DNA of 64,000 nucleotides from Desulfuromonas acetexigens (lineage in GTDB: Bacteria; Desulfobacterota; Desulfuromonadia; Desulfuromonadales; Trichloromonadaceae), in contig NZ_FOJJ01000037.1 in NCBI RefSeq assembly GCF_900111775.1, positions 124,001 through 188,000 on the forward strand, written 5' to 3'. This document shows positions 53,626-62,942 of the stretch, piece by piece (positions within the stretch are counted from its first letter, which is position 1; the number at the start of each line of letters is the position of its first letter). The position numbers were made by a program, and so were the translations under genes. A model generated the notes under the pieces. That model searched no databases and was not told the origin of the DNA. It worked only from the letters and a program-made list of their open reading frames with translations.

Positions 53626-54851
53626 AACGCGTGGTGGTAACGGGTCTGGGAGCGGTATCCCCCTATGGCGCGGGGATGGAACTCTTCACCGACAGCCTGC
53701 GTGCCGGGCGCGGCGCGGTACGACCGGTGCCGGAACTGGCCGCCATCCAGGGGCTGCGGGCACGGGTCGCGGCTCTCGTTCCGGAACTCGACGCCAAGAT
53801 TATTCCCCGCAAGTTCCGCCGCTCCATGACTTCGATGTCGGTCTTCGCCTACCTCGCCTGCCGGGAGGCCCTGGCGCGGGCCGGTCTGGGCGAGGAGGAA
53901 TGTCGAGGCGGGCGGCTGGGGATCGTGCTCGGTTCGACGGTCGGCAGCATCGCCGCCTCGGAAAGCTTCTTCGCCGACTTCTTCGTCGACCGCAGCCTGG
54001 AGCGGATGAAATCCGGCCTCTTCTTCCAGATCATGAATCACTCCTGCGCCGCCAACGTCGCCCAGGCCCTCGGCATCGCCGGACGCATCCTCGCCCCGGC
54101 GGCGGCCTGTTCCACCGGTTGCCAGGCGATCGGCTACGGCGCCGAGACGATCGCCCTGGGCAAGCAGGACTGGCTTCTGTGCGGCGGCGCCGACGAATTT
54201 CATCCCCTGACGGCGGCGACCTTCGATGTGATGAACGCCGGCTCCGCGCGCTACAACGACGATCCCGAACGGACCCCGCGCCCCTTCGACCGGGGCCGGG
54301 ACGGCGTCGTCTGCGCCGAGGGCTGCGGCATCCTCCTTCTCGAATCACTCGATTCGGCGCTGGCGCGCGGCGCCGAAATCCTCGCCGAAGTGACCGGCTT
54401 CGCCACCCTGTCGGCGCCGAGCAACATCGCCAACCCCGACGCCGAGGCCATCGCCCGGTGCATGACGGCGGCCCTGGCCGACGCCGGGGTGACCGCCGCC
54501 GACATCGATTACGTCAACGCTCACGCCACCGGCACCGACCTGGGGGATCGCGCCGAGGCCGAAAGCATCTACCGCCTCTTCGGCGACCGGGTGCCGGTGA
54601 GCAGCCTCAAAGGGCACATCGGCCACGCCATGGCGGCCAGCGGCTCGCTGGAGTTGGCGGCCTGCGTCGCCATGCTCGGCGACGGCCGCCTTATCCCCAC
54701 CCGCAATCTCGACCGGGTCGATCCCGAATGCGCGCCGATCCGCCATGTGCGCGGACTCGAAGCGGCGCCGGTAAACACCATCCTGAAAAACAACTTCGCC
54801 CTCGGGGGCGTCAATTCATCCATCGTCCTAAGGAGATATCGGCATGACTGA
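53616..54851 (+). CDS. Beta-ketoacyl-ACP synthase (FabF-like; aryl-polyene operon)
   Basis: The 411-residue condensing enzyme has Cys 165 in A-A-A-C-S-T-G-C-Q, His 303 in V-N-A-H-A-T-G-T-D and His 337 in L-K-G-H-I-G-H-A-M-A-A-S-G. It overlaps the CrtI-like gene by ten bases and the ACP gene by eight, so it is translationally coupled to both. In sequence it is distinct from the FabB-like enzyme upstream. In aryl-polyene systems two ketosynthases or a ketosynthase with a length factor work together; which of these pairs here is open. Confidence 0.93.
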   Translation: MSLKRVVVTGLGAVSPYGAGMELFTDSLRAGRGAVRPVPELAAIQGLRARVAALVPELDAKIIPRKFRRSMTSMSVFAYLACREALARAGLGEEECRGGRLGIVLGSTVGSIAASESFFADFFVDRSLERMKSGLFFQIMNHSCAANVAQALGIAGRILAPAAACSTGCQAIGYGAETIALGKQDWLLCGGADEFHPLTAATFDVMNAGSARYNDDPERTPRPFDRGRDGVVCAEGCGILLLESLDSALARGAEILAEVTGFATLSAPSNIANPDAEAIARCMTAALADAGVTAADIDYVNAHATGTDLGDRAEAESIYRLFGDRVPVSSLKGHIGHAMAASGSLELAACVAMLGDGRLIPTRNLDRVDPECAPIRHVRGLEAAPVNTILKNNFALGGVNSSIVLRRYRHD

Positions 54852-55107
54852 TCAGGAAATCATCGAGCGGATCGACACCTCGCTGGCCGAGGAGTTCGAG
54901 CTCGATCTCGCGGATATGGTTCCGGAAGCGACCATCTATGAGGATCTCGGCCTCGACAGCCTCGATACCGTCGATATGGTGATCGTGCTGGAAGCAGCCT
55001 TCAAGTTCAAGATCCGCGAGGAGGCGGCCATTCGCGAAATCCGCACCCTGGGGGATATCCACAACTTCGTCATCGACAAGTACCGCCGGCAGGATGGGGC
55101 GGCTTGA
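54844..55107 (+). CDS. Acyl carrier protein (aryl-polyene operon)
   Basis: The 87-residue ACP has attachment Ser 39 in E-D-L-G-L-D-S-L-D-T-V-D-M. The N-terminal helix is I-I-E-R-I-D-T-S-L-A-E-E. It overlaps the KS upstream and the acyltransferase downstream. It is less like the region A ACPs than they are typical of housekeeping ACP, so each operon appears to have its own carrier. Confidence 0.93.
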   Translation: MTDQEIIERIDTSLAEEFELDLADMVPEATIYEDLGLDSLDTVDMVIVLEAAFKFKIREEAAIREIRTLGDIHNFVIDKYRRQDGAA

Positions 55108-55921
55108 GCCGATGGAGGTAACGGAGGTGGCGACTCTCGGGCCTTGCGCCCAGCGCGGCGGCGTATCGGCCTGGCTGGCGGCGCTGCTCATGAATCTGAC
55201 GGTCTACCCGCTGCTGGTCCTCTGGACCCTGCTCGGGCTGGCCACCCTGCCCCTGACCCTGCCTTTGACCCGGCTTGTCACCGGCTGGTCGACCCAGCGG
55301 GGCATGCGCTATATCGTCTGGGTTTACGGCCAGGGCTGGCTGCTGATCATGCGCCCCTTCACCCGTTTCGAAAGCGCCGGGCTCGACCCGGAGAAACTCC
55401 GGGCGCCGGCGATTCTGGTGGTCAACCACCTCTCCTTCTTCGACACCTACTGCATGGCGCTGCTCCCCTGCTTCGACGTCAATTTCGCGGTGCGCTCCTG
55501 GCCCTTCCGGATGATCTTCTACGGCTTCATCATGCGCCGCGCCGGCTATCTCGACGTGGAAAGCATGAACTGGCGCGAGGCCCTGGCCGCCGGGCAGCGG
55601 GTGCTGACGCAGCCGGCCTTGCAGCTCTTCTTTCCCGAAGGGCACCGCAGCCGCGACGGGCGCTTGCAGCGCTTCTACTCTGGCGCCTTTCGCCTGGCCA
55701 CGGAAACCGGGACGAAGGTCATTCCCCTGTGCCTGACCGGCACCGACACCCTGCTGCCGCCGGGGCGCTTCTGGCTGCGTCCGGCGCGGGTGCGGCTGCA
55801 GGCCCTCGACCCCGTCGACCCGGCGGATTTTCCCGGCGAGAACGGGCACGTGGCGATGCGCAAAGCGACCAAGGAGCGGATGCGCCGCCACCTGGAAGGG
55901 ATGGAGGAGCGGCGATGCTGA
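55094..55921 (+). CDS. PlsC-like 1-acylglycerol-3-phosphate acyltransferase-family protein
   Basis: The 275-residue protein has an N-terminal membrane helix pair (about 25-60), the catalytic N-H-L-S-F-F-D (His-x4-Asp) and F-P-E-G-H-R-S-R-D-G block. It transfers an acyl group, probably from ACP to a glycerolipid or similar acceptor at the inner membrane. Start ATG overlaps the ACP gene by 14 bases; an ATG six codons later is an alternative. In aryl-polyene clusters an acyltransferase of this type is standard. Confidence 0.88.
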   Translation: MGRLEPMEVTEVATLGPCAQRGGVSAWLAALLMNLTVYPLLVLWTLLGLATLPLTLPLTRLVTGWSTQRGMRYIVWVYGQGWLLIMRPFTRFESAGLDPEKLRAPAILVVNHLSFFDTYCMALLPCFDVNFAVRSWPFRMIFYGFIMRRAGYLDVESMNWREALAAGQRVLTQPALQLFFPEGHRSRDGRLQRFYSGAFRLATETGTKVIPLCLTGTDTLLPPGRFWLRPARVRLQALDPVDPADFPGENGHVAMRKATKERMRRHLEGMEERRC

Positions 55922-57231
55922 ACGGAAACGCCTTCGTTGGCGACGCCGGAATCGAATTTCGCGCCCAGGCGGAGATTCGCGGGATTCAGGAAAAACTGCT
56001 GCGCCGCCATCTGGCCTATCTCGCCGAACATTCCCCCTTTTACCGGCGCCGGTTCACCGAGGCCGGGGTCGACCCCGCCGCCGTCGCCGGGCTGGATGAT
56101 CTGCACCGCCTCCCCTTCACCGACAAGACCGACCTCGCCGACCACAACGAGGCGTTCCTCTGCGTGCCGCCGGAGGCGATTGTCGATCTCTGCCTGACTT
56201 CGGGAACGACCGGCCGGCCGGTCGCCATGCATCAGACCCGCGCCGACCTGGCCCGACTGACCTACAACGAAGAGATCTCCTTTCGCCCAGCGGGGATCGG
56301 ACCTACGGATCGGGTACTGATCGCCGCCGCCATCGACCGCTGCTTCATGGCCGGGCTCGCCTACTTTTTCGGGCTGGCGCAGATCGGCGCCACCGTCATC
56401 CGCGGGGGATCGAGCAGTGTCGCCATGCTCGAAGAGCTGGCCATCCGCTATCGCCCCACCGCCCTGGTCGGGGTACCGACCCTGCTCTTGGTCCTCGCCG
56501 ACCGGTTGCGGGCGCGCGGCGTCGATCCCCGCGAACTCGGCGCGCGGCGGCTGATCTGCATCGGCGAGCCGGTGCGCGCCGCCGATCTCTCCCTCTCGCC
56601 CCTCGGCCGGCGGCTGCGCGAGTCCTGGGGGGCGGAGGTCTTCGGCACCTATGCCAGCACCGAAATGGCGACCTCCTTCGCCGATTGCGAAGCGGGACGG
56701 GGCGGACACGTTCATCCCGAACTGATGATCGTCGAGATCGTCGACGAGGCCGGGCGTCCCTTGCCGCCGGGAAGTCCCGGCGAAGTGGTGGCGACCCCTC
56801 TGCAGGTGACCGGGATGCCGCTGTTGCGCTTCAAGACCGGCGACATCGCCACGGTCCATAACGAACCCTGCCCCTGCGGCCGCCATTCCTGGCGCCTCGG
56901 CCCGGTTCTCGGGCGCAAGGCGCAGATGCTCAAGGTGCGCGGCGCCACCGTCTATCCCCCGGCGATCCAGGGGGTGTTGCAGGAACTGCCGGAAGTGCGC
57001 GGCCACTATATCGAGGTCTTCGACGACTTCGAGCTCTCCGACCGCATCCGCGTGGTCGTCGGGCTGGATTCTGCCGCCCTCGACGCCGAGGAGATCGCCG
57101 AGCGCATCGCCGCCCGCATCCGGGTCAAGCCGGAAGTCGTCGTCGTCACCCCGGAAGAAGTCACCCGCCGCACCCTGCGCGAAGACAAGCGCAAGCCGGT
57201 GACCTTTTTTGATTACCGGATCAAGCAATAA
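55915..57231 (+). CDS. Phenylacetate-CoA-ligase-like AMP-forming ligase
   Basis: The 438-residue ANL-superfamily enzyme has the P-loop-like L-T-S-G-T-T-G-R-P-V, Y-A-S-T-E-M-A (A5 region) and K-T-G-D-I-A (A7). It also has P-C-P-C-G-R near residue 321, a Cys pair also seen in PaaK-type ligases. It likely activates an aromatic acid (for example 4-hydroxycinnamate from the ammonia-lyase) as an acyl-adenylate for loading onto ACP or CoA. ATG overlaps the acyltransferase stop by seven bases (ATGCTGA). The larger upstream frame is not coding. Confidence 0.88.
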   Translation: MLNGNAFVGDAGIEFRAQAEIRGIQEKLLRRHLAYLAEHSPFYRRRFTEAGVDPAAVAGLDDLHRLPFTDKTDLADHNEAFLCVPPEAIVDLCLTSGTTGRPVAMHQTRADLARLTYNEEISFRPAGIGPTDRVLIAAAIDRCFMAGLAYFFGLAQIGATVIRGGSSSVAMLEELAIRYRPTALVGVPTLLLVLADRLRARGVDPRELGARRLICIGEPVRAADLSLSPLGRRLRESWGAEVFGTYASTEMATSFADCEAGRGGHVHPELMIVEIVDEAGRPLPPGSPGEVVATPLQVTGMPLLRFKTGDIATVHNEPCPCGRHSWRLGPVLGRKAQMLKVRGATVYPPAIQGVLQELPEVRGHYIEVFDDFELSDRIRVVVGLDSAALDAEEIAERIAARIRVKPEVVVVTPEEVTRRTLREDKRKPVTFFDYRIKQ

Positions 57232-57253
57232 GTTAGTGGAAAGAGAGAAACTC

Positions 57254-58849
57254 ATGTCCCAGCGTTCCACCGTCATTCTCACCGGTAACGATCTCACCAT
57301 CGACGACATCATCGCCATCGGCATTGGCGACAAGCAGGTGGCTATCGCCGGCGCCGCTCGCGAGCGCTGTGCCGCCAGCCGCGCCTTTCTCGAAGGGGAA
57401 GTGGCGGCGAAACGGGTGATCTACGGGGTCAACACCTCCTTCGGCCCGATGTGCAACAAGATCATCAGCGACAACGAAATCGAGGCGTTGCAGGTCAACC
57501 TGATCCGCAGCCATGCCGCCGGCCTCGGCGAGCCGATCAAGGACTACATCGCCATCGCCATGCTGGCGGTACGGCTCAACACCCTGGCCAAGGGCTACAG
57601 CGGAGTGCGGCTGGAACTCCTCGATTTCATGGTCGAGCTAATCAACCGCCGCGTCGCTCCCTATGTCCCCGAGTGCGGCAGCGTCGGCGCCTCCGGCGAT
57701 CTGATCCACCTGGCCCATCTCGCCCTGGCGATCATCGGCGAGGGGCGGGTCTTCTATCAGGGGGAGTTGCGGGATGCGGCGGAACTTTATACCGAGCTCG
57801 GCCTGAGTCCCATGCGCCTCTCCTTCAAGGAGGGAATCGCGCTGATGAACGGGACCAGCGCCATGACCGCCCTGGCCGCTTTCTCCCTCTTTGGTGCCCG
57901 CAAACTGCTCAACCTCGCCTGCGTCACCGGGGCCTTTGCCCTGGAGATCTTCGGCGGCATCGACGACGCCTTCGATGTCGACCTGCACCGGGTCAAGCCC
58001 CATCCGGGCCAGTTGGCAACGGCGGAGACGATTCGCAACCTCTATCAGGGCTCGGGCAACATCACCCTGCGTCAGGATATGCACGAGCGTATCCGCCGTG
58101 AGCAGACCGAGGGGCTGGTCTTCGAGACGAGCATCAACGTGCAGGATGTCTACTCGATCCGCTGCACCCCGCAAGTGCTGGCGCCGGTGGCCGAGGCCGT
58201 CGAGCTGGCGACGCGCACGGTGGAGACCGAGGCCAATTCCTCCAACGACAACCCGATCATCATCCCCGAACAGAAGAAGGTCATCCACGGCGGCAACTTC
58301 CACGGCCAGAGCATCGGCTTTGTCATGGATATGCTCTGTGTGGCCGTTTCCACCCTCTGCAACCTCTCGGAGCGACGCCTCAACAAACTGCTCGACAAGA
58401 ACCTCAACGAGGGCCTGCCCGAATTCCTCATCCCCGGCACCCTCGGCCTGACCATGGGCTTCATGGGCGCCCAGTACCTGGCCACCTCGACCACCGCCGA
58501 GAACCGCCAACTGGCGGCGCCGGTGAGCACCCACAGCATCTCCTGCAACGCCTCCAATCAGGACGTGGTGAGCATGGGGACAGTGGCGGCGCGTAAGGCC
58601 TTCCGCTCCATCAGCAACGCCAAGCATGTGGTGACCCTGGAAGTGCTGGCCCAGTTGCAGGCCCTCTCTTTCCGCAACGCCGACCGCCTGGGACGGGGGA
58701 CCGGGCGCATCCACCAGCTCCTCGCCGAGCACTTCACCCCTTACGATAACAGCCGGATCTTTCACGAGGATCTGGTGAAATTCCGCAAGCTGCTCTTCTC
58801 CAGCCAGCTCTTCGATGACCTGGCGGTCTATTGGCGGGAGGAGGACTGA
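57254..58849 (+). CDS. Aromatic amino acid ammonia-lyase (HAL/PAL/TAL family)
   Basis: The 531-residue MIO enzyme has the Ala146-Ser147-Gly148 triad that cyclises to the electrophilic cofactor, in G-S-V-G-A-S-G-D-L. The G-V-N-T-S-F-G loop and N-D-N-P region are also present. The residue pair at the aromatic selectivity site reads Ser86-His87 (N-L-I-R-S-H-A-A-G), which resembles histidine ammonia-lyase more than the His-Leu of tyrosine or Phe-Leu of phenylalanine enzymes (recalled, not verified). Position beside an aryl ligase still suggests it makes a cinnamate-type starter. ATG at 57254 follows AGAGAG; an earlier start overlaps the ligase. Confidence 0.9.
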   Translation: MSQRSTVILTGNDLTIDDIIAIGIGDKQVAIAGAARERCAASRAFLEGEVAAKRVIYGVNTSFGPMCNKIISDNEIEALQVNLIRSHAAGLGEPIKDYIAIAMLAVRLNTLAKGYSGVRLELLDFMVELINRRVAPYVPECGSVGASGDLIHLAHLALAIIGEGRVFYQGELRDAAELYTELGLSPMRLSFKEGIALMNGTSAMTALAAFSLFGARKLLNLACVTGAFALEIFGGIDDAFDVDLHRVKPHPGQLATAETIRNLYQGSGNITLRQDMHERIRREQTEGLVFETSINVQDVYSIRCTPQVLAPVAEAVELATRTVETEANSSNDNPIIIPEQKKVIHGGNFHGQSIGFVMDMLCVAVSTLCNLSERRLNKLLDKNLNEGLPEFLIPGTLGLTMGFMGAQYLATSTTAENRQLAAPVSTHSISCNASNQDVVSMGTVAARKAFRSISNAKHVVTLEVLAQLQALSFRNADRLGRGTGRIHQLLAEHFTPYDNSRIFHEDLVKFRKLLFSSQLFDDLAVYWREED

Positions 58850-59283
58850 TGGACATCTCCCTGCCCCTGGCGGCGGAAGCCCTGATGCCGCACCGTTTGC
58901 CGATGCGCCTGGTCGACCGGCTTGTGGAATATGGCGGCGACTCCGGCGTGGTCGAGGCCGAGGTGGCGGCGGGCAATCCCCTGCTCGACGGCCAGGGGTG
59001 CCTCGACGAGGTGGCCCTGGCCGAAATGCTGGCCCAGGCCTACGCCCTGGTCAAGGGCTACGGCGCCCGGCGGGACGGGGAACCGATTCGCAAGGGCTTT
59101 CTCGTCGGTTTTCGCGAGTTCGTCTGCGCGGGGTCGGCGCGTCTGGGCGACCGGCTGCGCGTCACCGTGCGGGCGGTGGCGGACGTGGAGGATTTCACCG
59201 TGGCCGAGGGGGAGGTTTGGCGCGGCGCCGAACGCATCGCCCACGGCTCCCTGAAACTCTGGATACCCAAGGAAGGTCCATGA
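58849..59283 (+). CDS. Hotdog-fold 3-hydroxyacyl-ACP dehydratase (FabA-like, ApeP type)
   Basis: The 144-residue protein starts with A-E-A-L-M-P-H-R-L-P-M-R-L-V-D-R-L, the P-H-R-x-P-x-x-L-V-D dehydratase opening, and has G-F-L-V-G-F-R-E-F and L-G-D-R-L-R-V-T-V-R strands of the hotdog fold. It should remove water from 3-hydroxyacyl-ACP to leave a trans double bond. ATG overlaps the HAL stop (TGATGG). The second hotdog protein (62929) has a FabZ-like signature, so the two probably act at different chain lengths or stages. Confidence 0.87.
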   Translation: MDISLPLAAEALMPHRLPMRLVDRLVEYGGDSGVVEAEVAAGNPLLDGQGCLDEVALAEMLAQAYALVKGYGARRDGEPIRKGFLVGFREFVCAGSARLGDRLRVTVRAVADVEDFTVAEGEVWRGAERIAHGSLKLWIPKEGP

Positions 59284-59903
59284 AATATCTGCTGCCGCTG
59301 TGGCTGCTGCTTTTCGTTTCTCTCCCCCTTGCGGCCTGGGCCGAAGAGGATGCGGAGCTCGAACGGGTGCTGGCCGGACTGAAGGTTTCGGCGGCGGGGA
59401 TCGAAACCCTCGCCAGCGACTTCACCCAGGAAAAGCATCTGGAGATCTTTCGCGAAACCCTCGTTTCCCAGGGGCGCTTCTATTTCGCCAAGCCGGATAA
59501 GCTGCGCTGGGAGACGACGGCGCCGGTCGCTTCGGGCTTTCTGCTCAATGGTTCCGGCGGCAAGCGCTGGCATCAGCGGGCGGGGGCGCCGGTCCCCTTC
59601 GACCTCGGCCGCGAGCCGGGGATGAAGCTGATCGCCGAGCAACTGCTGGCCTGGGCGCGGGTCGATCTCGACTGGCTGCGCAGCCAATACGAAATCGCCC
59701 TGGTCGAGACCCAGCCGGTCTCCCTGCGCCTCGTTCCCCGGCAAGTGGGGGCGCGGGACTTTCTCGACCATCTGCTGATCCGCTTCGACGACGGCGGACG
59801 GCATGTGGCGAGCGTCGCGGTGCACGAGCCGGGAGGGGATCGAACCCTGATCCGCTTTTCGGCGACGGTGCTCAACCAACCCCTCGATCCCGCTCTCTTC
59901 TGA
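59280..59903 (+). CDS. LolA-like outer-membrane lipid/lipoprotein carrier (ApeL type)
   Basis: The 207-residue periplasmic protein has a cleavable signal (about 1-21, AAWA) and the LolA-type pattern S-D-F-T-Q-E-K-H-L, Q-G-R-F-Y-F-A-K-P-D-K-L-R-W-E. LolA carries lipidated cargo from inner to outer membrane. Aryl-polyene loci have a dedicated LolA-like gene. ATG at 59280 overlaps the dehydratase stop by four bases. It is followed by an MMPL exporter and a DUF3261 lipoprotein, completing an inner-to-outer membrane relay. Confidence 0.9.
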   Translation: MKYLLPLWLLLFVSLPLAAWAEEDAELERVLAGLKVSAAGIETLASDFTQEKHLEIFRETLVSQGRFYFAKPDKLRWETTAPVASGFLLNGSGGKRWHQRAGAPVPFDLGREPGMKLIAEQLLAWARVDLDWLRSQYEIALVETQPVSLRLVPRQVGARDFLDHLLIRFDDGGRHVASVAVHEPGGDRTLIRFSATVLNQPLDPALF

Positions 59904-59904
59904 T

Positions 59905-62289
59905 ATGCTCAGTACGCTTTTCGCCTCCCTCTACCGCTTTTTCGCCCCCCGCCGTATCCCGCTCTTCGCCCTGACCCTGCTCCTCATCGGCGGCGGGCTG
60001 GCGGGTCTGGCCGGGCTGGAGGTGCGGGAAGACATCGAGGCGATGCTCCCCGACGATCATTCCCAGGTGGCGGAGGACTTTCGCCGTCTGCGCCAGGCCC
60101 CCTTCTCCCGCAAGGTGCTGATCGGCCTGAGCGCCGCTGAAGGACAGGAGCCGGCGGTGTTGCTGGCGGCGACGGATCGCCTGGCCGGGGCGCTCTCCCC
60201 CGACTACTTCAGTCGGGTCGTTACCGGCCCGGCAGCTTTGGAGAATTACCGGCTGCCGGGATGGCTGACGGACAATCTGCCCAATCTGCTCGCTGCGGAA
60301 GATCTGCCACGCCTCGGCAAACGCCTCGCCCCCGAGGCGATTGAAACGCGGCTGACGGCGGCCTACGATCGACTCCTTTCGCCGGAGGGCTGGCTGATCA
60401 AAGGGCAGCTGCGCCGCGACCCCTTGAGCCTGGGGGAATTGGGGCTGGAGAAGCTGCGCTTCGTCAATCCCGTGGCCAAGACCCGCCTGCGCGACGGGCA
60501 TTTTTTGAGCGCCGACGGCCGCCACGCCCTGATCATCGCCGATTCGCCGGTGGCGATGACCGACTCCCGGGAAGGTGCCCGGCTGCTGAAGCACTTCGTC
60601 GAGACCGCCGCGGGCAGCCTCCCCGAAGGGGTCAGCGCCCGGTTGGTGAGCGGCCATGCCTATACGGTGGCCAACGCCGAAACGATCCAACGCGACCTCT
60701 TCGTCGTCCTCTCCGCCTCAACGTTAGCCCTGGCCGGGCTTTTTCTCGTTTTTCTGCGCTGTCGGCGTTCGCTCTTCGTCTTTCTCATCCCCGTCGCCGT
60801 GGTCGGGCTGGCGGCGGTGGCGGTCTCCTGGACCACCCCGGTCGTCTCCGGCGTGACCCTCGGCTTCGGCGCGGTCCTGCTCGGCATCGCCGTCGACTAT
60901 GGGCTGCATGTCTATTTCGCTCTGCGCACCGGAAGTCTGCCGCCGGATCAGGCCCTCGGCCGGGTCTCCCGGCCGGTTCTCTTCGGCGCCCTGACCAGCC
61001 TGGCCGGTTTCGCCGTGCTCTTGACCTCCAGCCTGCCGGGACAGCGCCAGCTCGCGGTCTTCGCCATGACCGGCATCGCCCTGGCGGTGCTGCTGGCGCT
61101 GATCGTCCTTCCCCATCTGCTCAAGACGGCGGCCGAAGCACCCCGGCCGCCGATGCTTCCCCGTCTCGGCGCGGTCCGTCGACGGCCCCTGGTGCTCGGC
61201 CTGTGGCTGGCCGGGATGCTTCTCTGCGGCGCGCGCATCGCCGATGTCCCCATCGACGGCAATCTACGCAGTCTTGGGCTGATGCCGAAAGACCTTGTCG
61301 CCGCCGAAGAGGAGTTGCGCGCCACCTGGGGGGAGCTGCGTTCCCAGGCGCTCTTCTTCGCCGAAGGGTCCACCCTGGAAGAAGCCCTGGTCCACAACGA
61401 CCGGCTTTTCGAGGAATTGCGCCGAAGCTTTCCCGAAATGCCGCTGGTCAGCCTCGCGCCGCTCTTGCCGGCGGCGGCGCGGCAGGAGGAAAATCGTGCC
61501 GCCTGGCAGACGTTCTGGCGAGAATGGTCGGCACCGACCCGGCAACAACTCCTCGTAGCGGGCGCCCCTCTGGGATTCGCAGAGACGGCTTTCGCCCCCT
61601 TCTTCGCCGCGTTGGAAGATCCGCCCCCGGCGATCACCCCCGCCGCTCTGCGCGAGCAGGGGTTGGGGGAACTGCTCGATGCCTTGTTGCTGGAAGAGAA
61701 GGGTCGGGTGCGGGTGCTGACCCTGGCGCCGGACACACCGGCGCTGTCGGCCTGGTTCGCAGAAGCGAAAAGCATTCCCGCCGGGGTGCATCTCGTCTCC
61801 CCCTCCCGCTTCGGCGACGAGCTGGGGGAAGCGATTCGCGCCGATTTCACCCGCTTCATCCTGCTCGCCGGAGGCGCGGTCCTGCTCATGGTGACGCTGC
61901 TGCTGCGCCGTCCCGGGCCGGTTCTGTTGGCGCTGCTGCCGGTGGCGACCGGGCTGACGGCCATGTTCGGCATCATGGGCTGGCTGGGGATGTCCTTCAA
62001 TCTCTTCAACATCGTCGCAACCATCCTCGTCATCGGCCTCTCCGTCGACTACGGCATTTTCATGGTCTGCCGTTCGTCGGCGGAGATGGAACCGGAGACG
62101 GCCCGGGCGGTGCTGCTCGCGGGTCTGACGACCCTGGCCGGTTTCGGGGCGCTGGTTCTCGCCCGCCACCCGGCCCTGCATTCCATCGGCCTCACCGTCC
62201 TCCTCGGCATCGGTGCGGCCATGCCGACGGCGTTGCTGGTGATTCCGGCGCTGCGGCGGGAAGGGAAACGAACATGCACAGACGGCTAG
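59905..62289 (+). CDS. MMPL/RND-family lipid exporter (ApeM type)
   Basis: The 794-residue inner-membrane protein has two repeats of one membrane segment plus a large periplasmic loop plus five membrane segments (12 in total). Landmarks include L-G-I-A-V-D-Y-G-L-H-V-Y-F in the first half and I-G-L-S-V-D-Y-G-I-F-M-V-C in the second, the membrane Asp-Tyr motif of MMPL proton-driven transporters. It should move the lipid product from the inner membrane to the periplasmic LolA-like carrier. ATG starts two bases after the carrier stop. Length is normal for the family. Confidence 0.93.
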   Translation: MLSTLFASLYRFFAPRRIPLFALTLLLIGGGLAGLAGLEVREDIEAMLPDDHSQVAEDFRRLRQAPFSRKVLIGLSAAEGQEPAVLLAATDRLAGALSPDYFSRVVTGPAALENYRLPGWLTDNLPNLLAAEDLPRLGKRLAPEAIETRLTAAYDRLLSPEGWLIKGQLRRDPLSLGELGLEKLRFVNPVAKTRLRDGHFLSADGRHALIIADSPVAMTDSREGARLLKHFVETAAGSLPEGVSARLVSGHAYTVANAETIQRDLFVVLSASTLALAGLFLVFLRCRRSLFVFLIPVAVVGLAAVAVSWTTPVVSGVTLGFGAVLLGIAVDYGLHVYFALRTGSLPPDQALGRVSRPVLFGALTSLAGFAVLLTSSLPGQRQLAVFAMTGIALAVLLALIVLPHLLKTAAEAPRPPMLPRLGAVRRRPLVLGLWLAGMLLCGARIADVPIDGNLRSLGLMPKDLVAAEEELRATWGELRSQALFFAEGSTLEEALVHNDRLFEELRRSFPEMPLVSLAPLLPAAARQEENRAAWQTFWREWSAPTRQQLLVAGAPLGFAETAFAPFFAALEDPPPAITPAALREQGLGELLDALLLEEKGRVRVLTLAPDTPALSAWFAEAKSIPAGVHLVSPSRFGDELGEAIRADFTRFILLAGGAVLLMVTLLLRRPGPVLLALLPVATGLTAMFGIMGWLGMSFNLFNIVATILVIGLSVDYGIFMVCRSSAEMEPETARAVLLAGLTTLAGFGALVLARHPALHSIGLTVLLGIGAAMPTALLVIPALRREGKRTCTDG

Positions 62290-62942
62290 TCGGCCTCTGC
62301 CTGGTACTGCTCCTCGGCGGCTGCGCCTCGATTCCCTTCGAAAAGCCACTGCTGTCACCGACCCGGGTCCTGACCGCAGCCGAGCTGGCGGCGGCGGACT
62401 GGCGCGCCGTTCCGGGCGGCTGGCGCATCCGCCAGTCGGGGCTCTTCGAGCTGCGCGGCCTGCGTCTGCCCATGGAAGGCTTTCTCGAACTCGACAACGA
62501 CGGGCGCCGGGTCCGGCTGGTCGCCCTCGAAGGACTGGGTCTCAAGCTCTTCGATCTGACCGTCACCGTCGACGGGGTGGAGGTCCATCACCTCTTGCCC
62601 GATCTCGCCAAGGATCCGCGGCTGGCCGAGGCGGTCGCGGCGAGCGTGCGCCGCATCTTCCTGGCGCCGCGCCCCGACGCCGGCGACCGGCTGGAGATTC
62701 GCAAGCGCGACTATCGACTGACCCGGCCGGGCCGGGAGCGGGTGGAATTTCTGTTCGGCGGCGAGCCGCCGCTGTTGCTGGAAACCCGCGTCCGAGGCGC
62801 CGCCGGCGACTGGCGGGTCGGCTATTATCAGTTTCGGGAGGCAGCGGGCGTGCCGATCCCCGAAGGCATCCTGCTGCAAGACCGGCGGGCGGGCTATCGC
62901 CTGACCCTCTGGCTGGAAAGTGTGAAACGTGTCGAAGAGTGA
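62274..62942 (+). CDS. DUF3261 lipoprotein (ApeN type)
   Basis: The 222-residue lipoprotein has its signal ending L-L-L-G-G-C (Cys 17). No Asp follows the Cys, which favours the outer membrane. The body is a beta-rich barrel-like domain (L-P-M-E-G-F-L-E-L, Y-Y-Q-F-R-E-A-A-G-V-P-I-P-E-G-I-L-L-Q-D) matching DUF3261, which accompanies LolA and MMPL genes in aryl-polyene loci and probably receives the lipid at the outer membrane. It overlaps the MMPL gene by 16 bases and the next hotdog gene by 14. Confidence 0.88.
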   Translation: MHRRLVGLCLVLLLGGCASIPFEKPLLSPTRVLTAAELAAADWRAVPGGWRIRQSGLFELRGLRLPMEGFLELDNDGRRVRLVALEGLGLKLFDLTVTVDGVEVHHLLPDLAKDPRLAEAVAASVRRIFLAPRPDAGDRLEIRKRDYRLTRPGRERVEFLFGGEPPLLLETRVRGAAGDWRVGYYQFREAAGVPIPEGILLQDRRAGYRLTLWLESVKRVEE

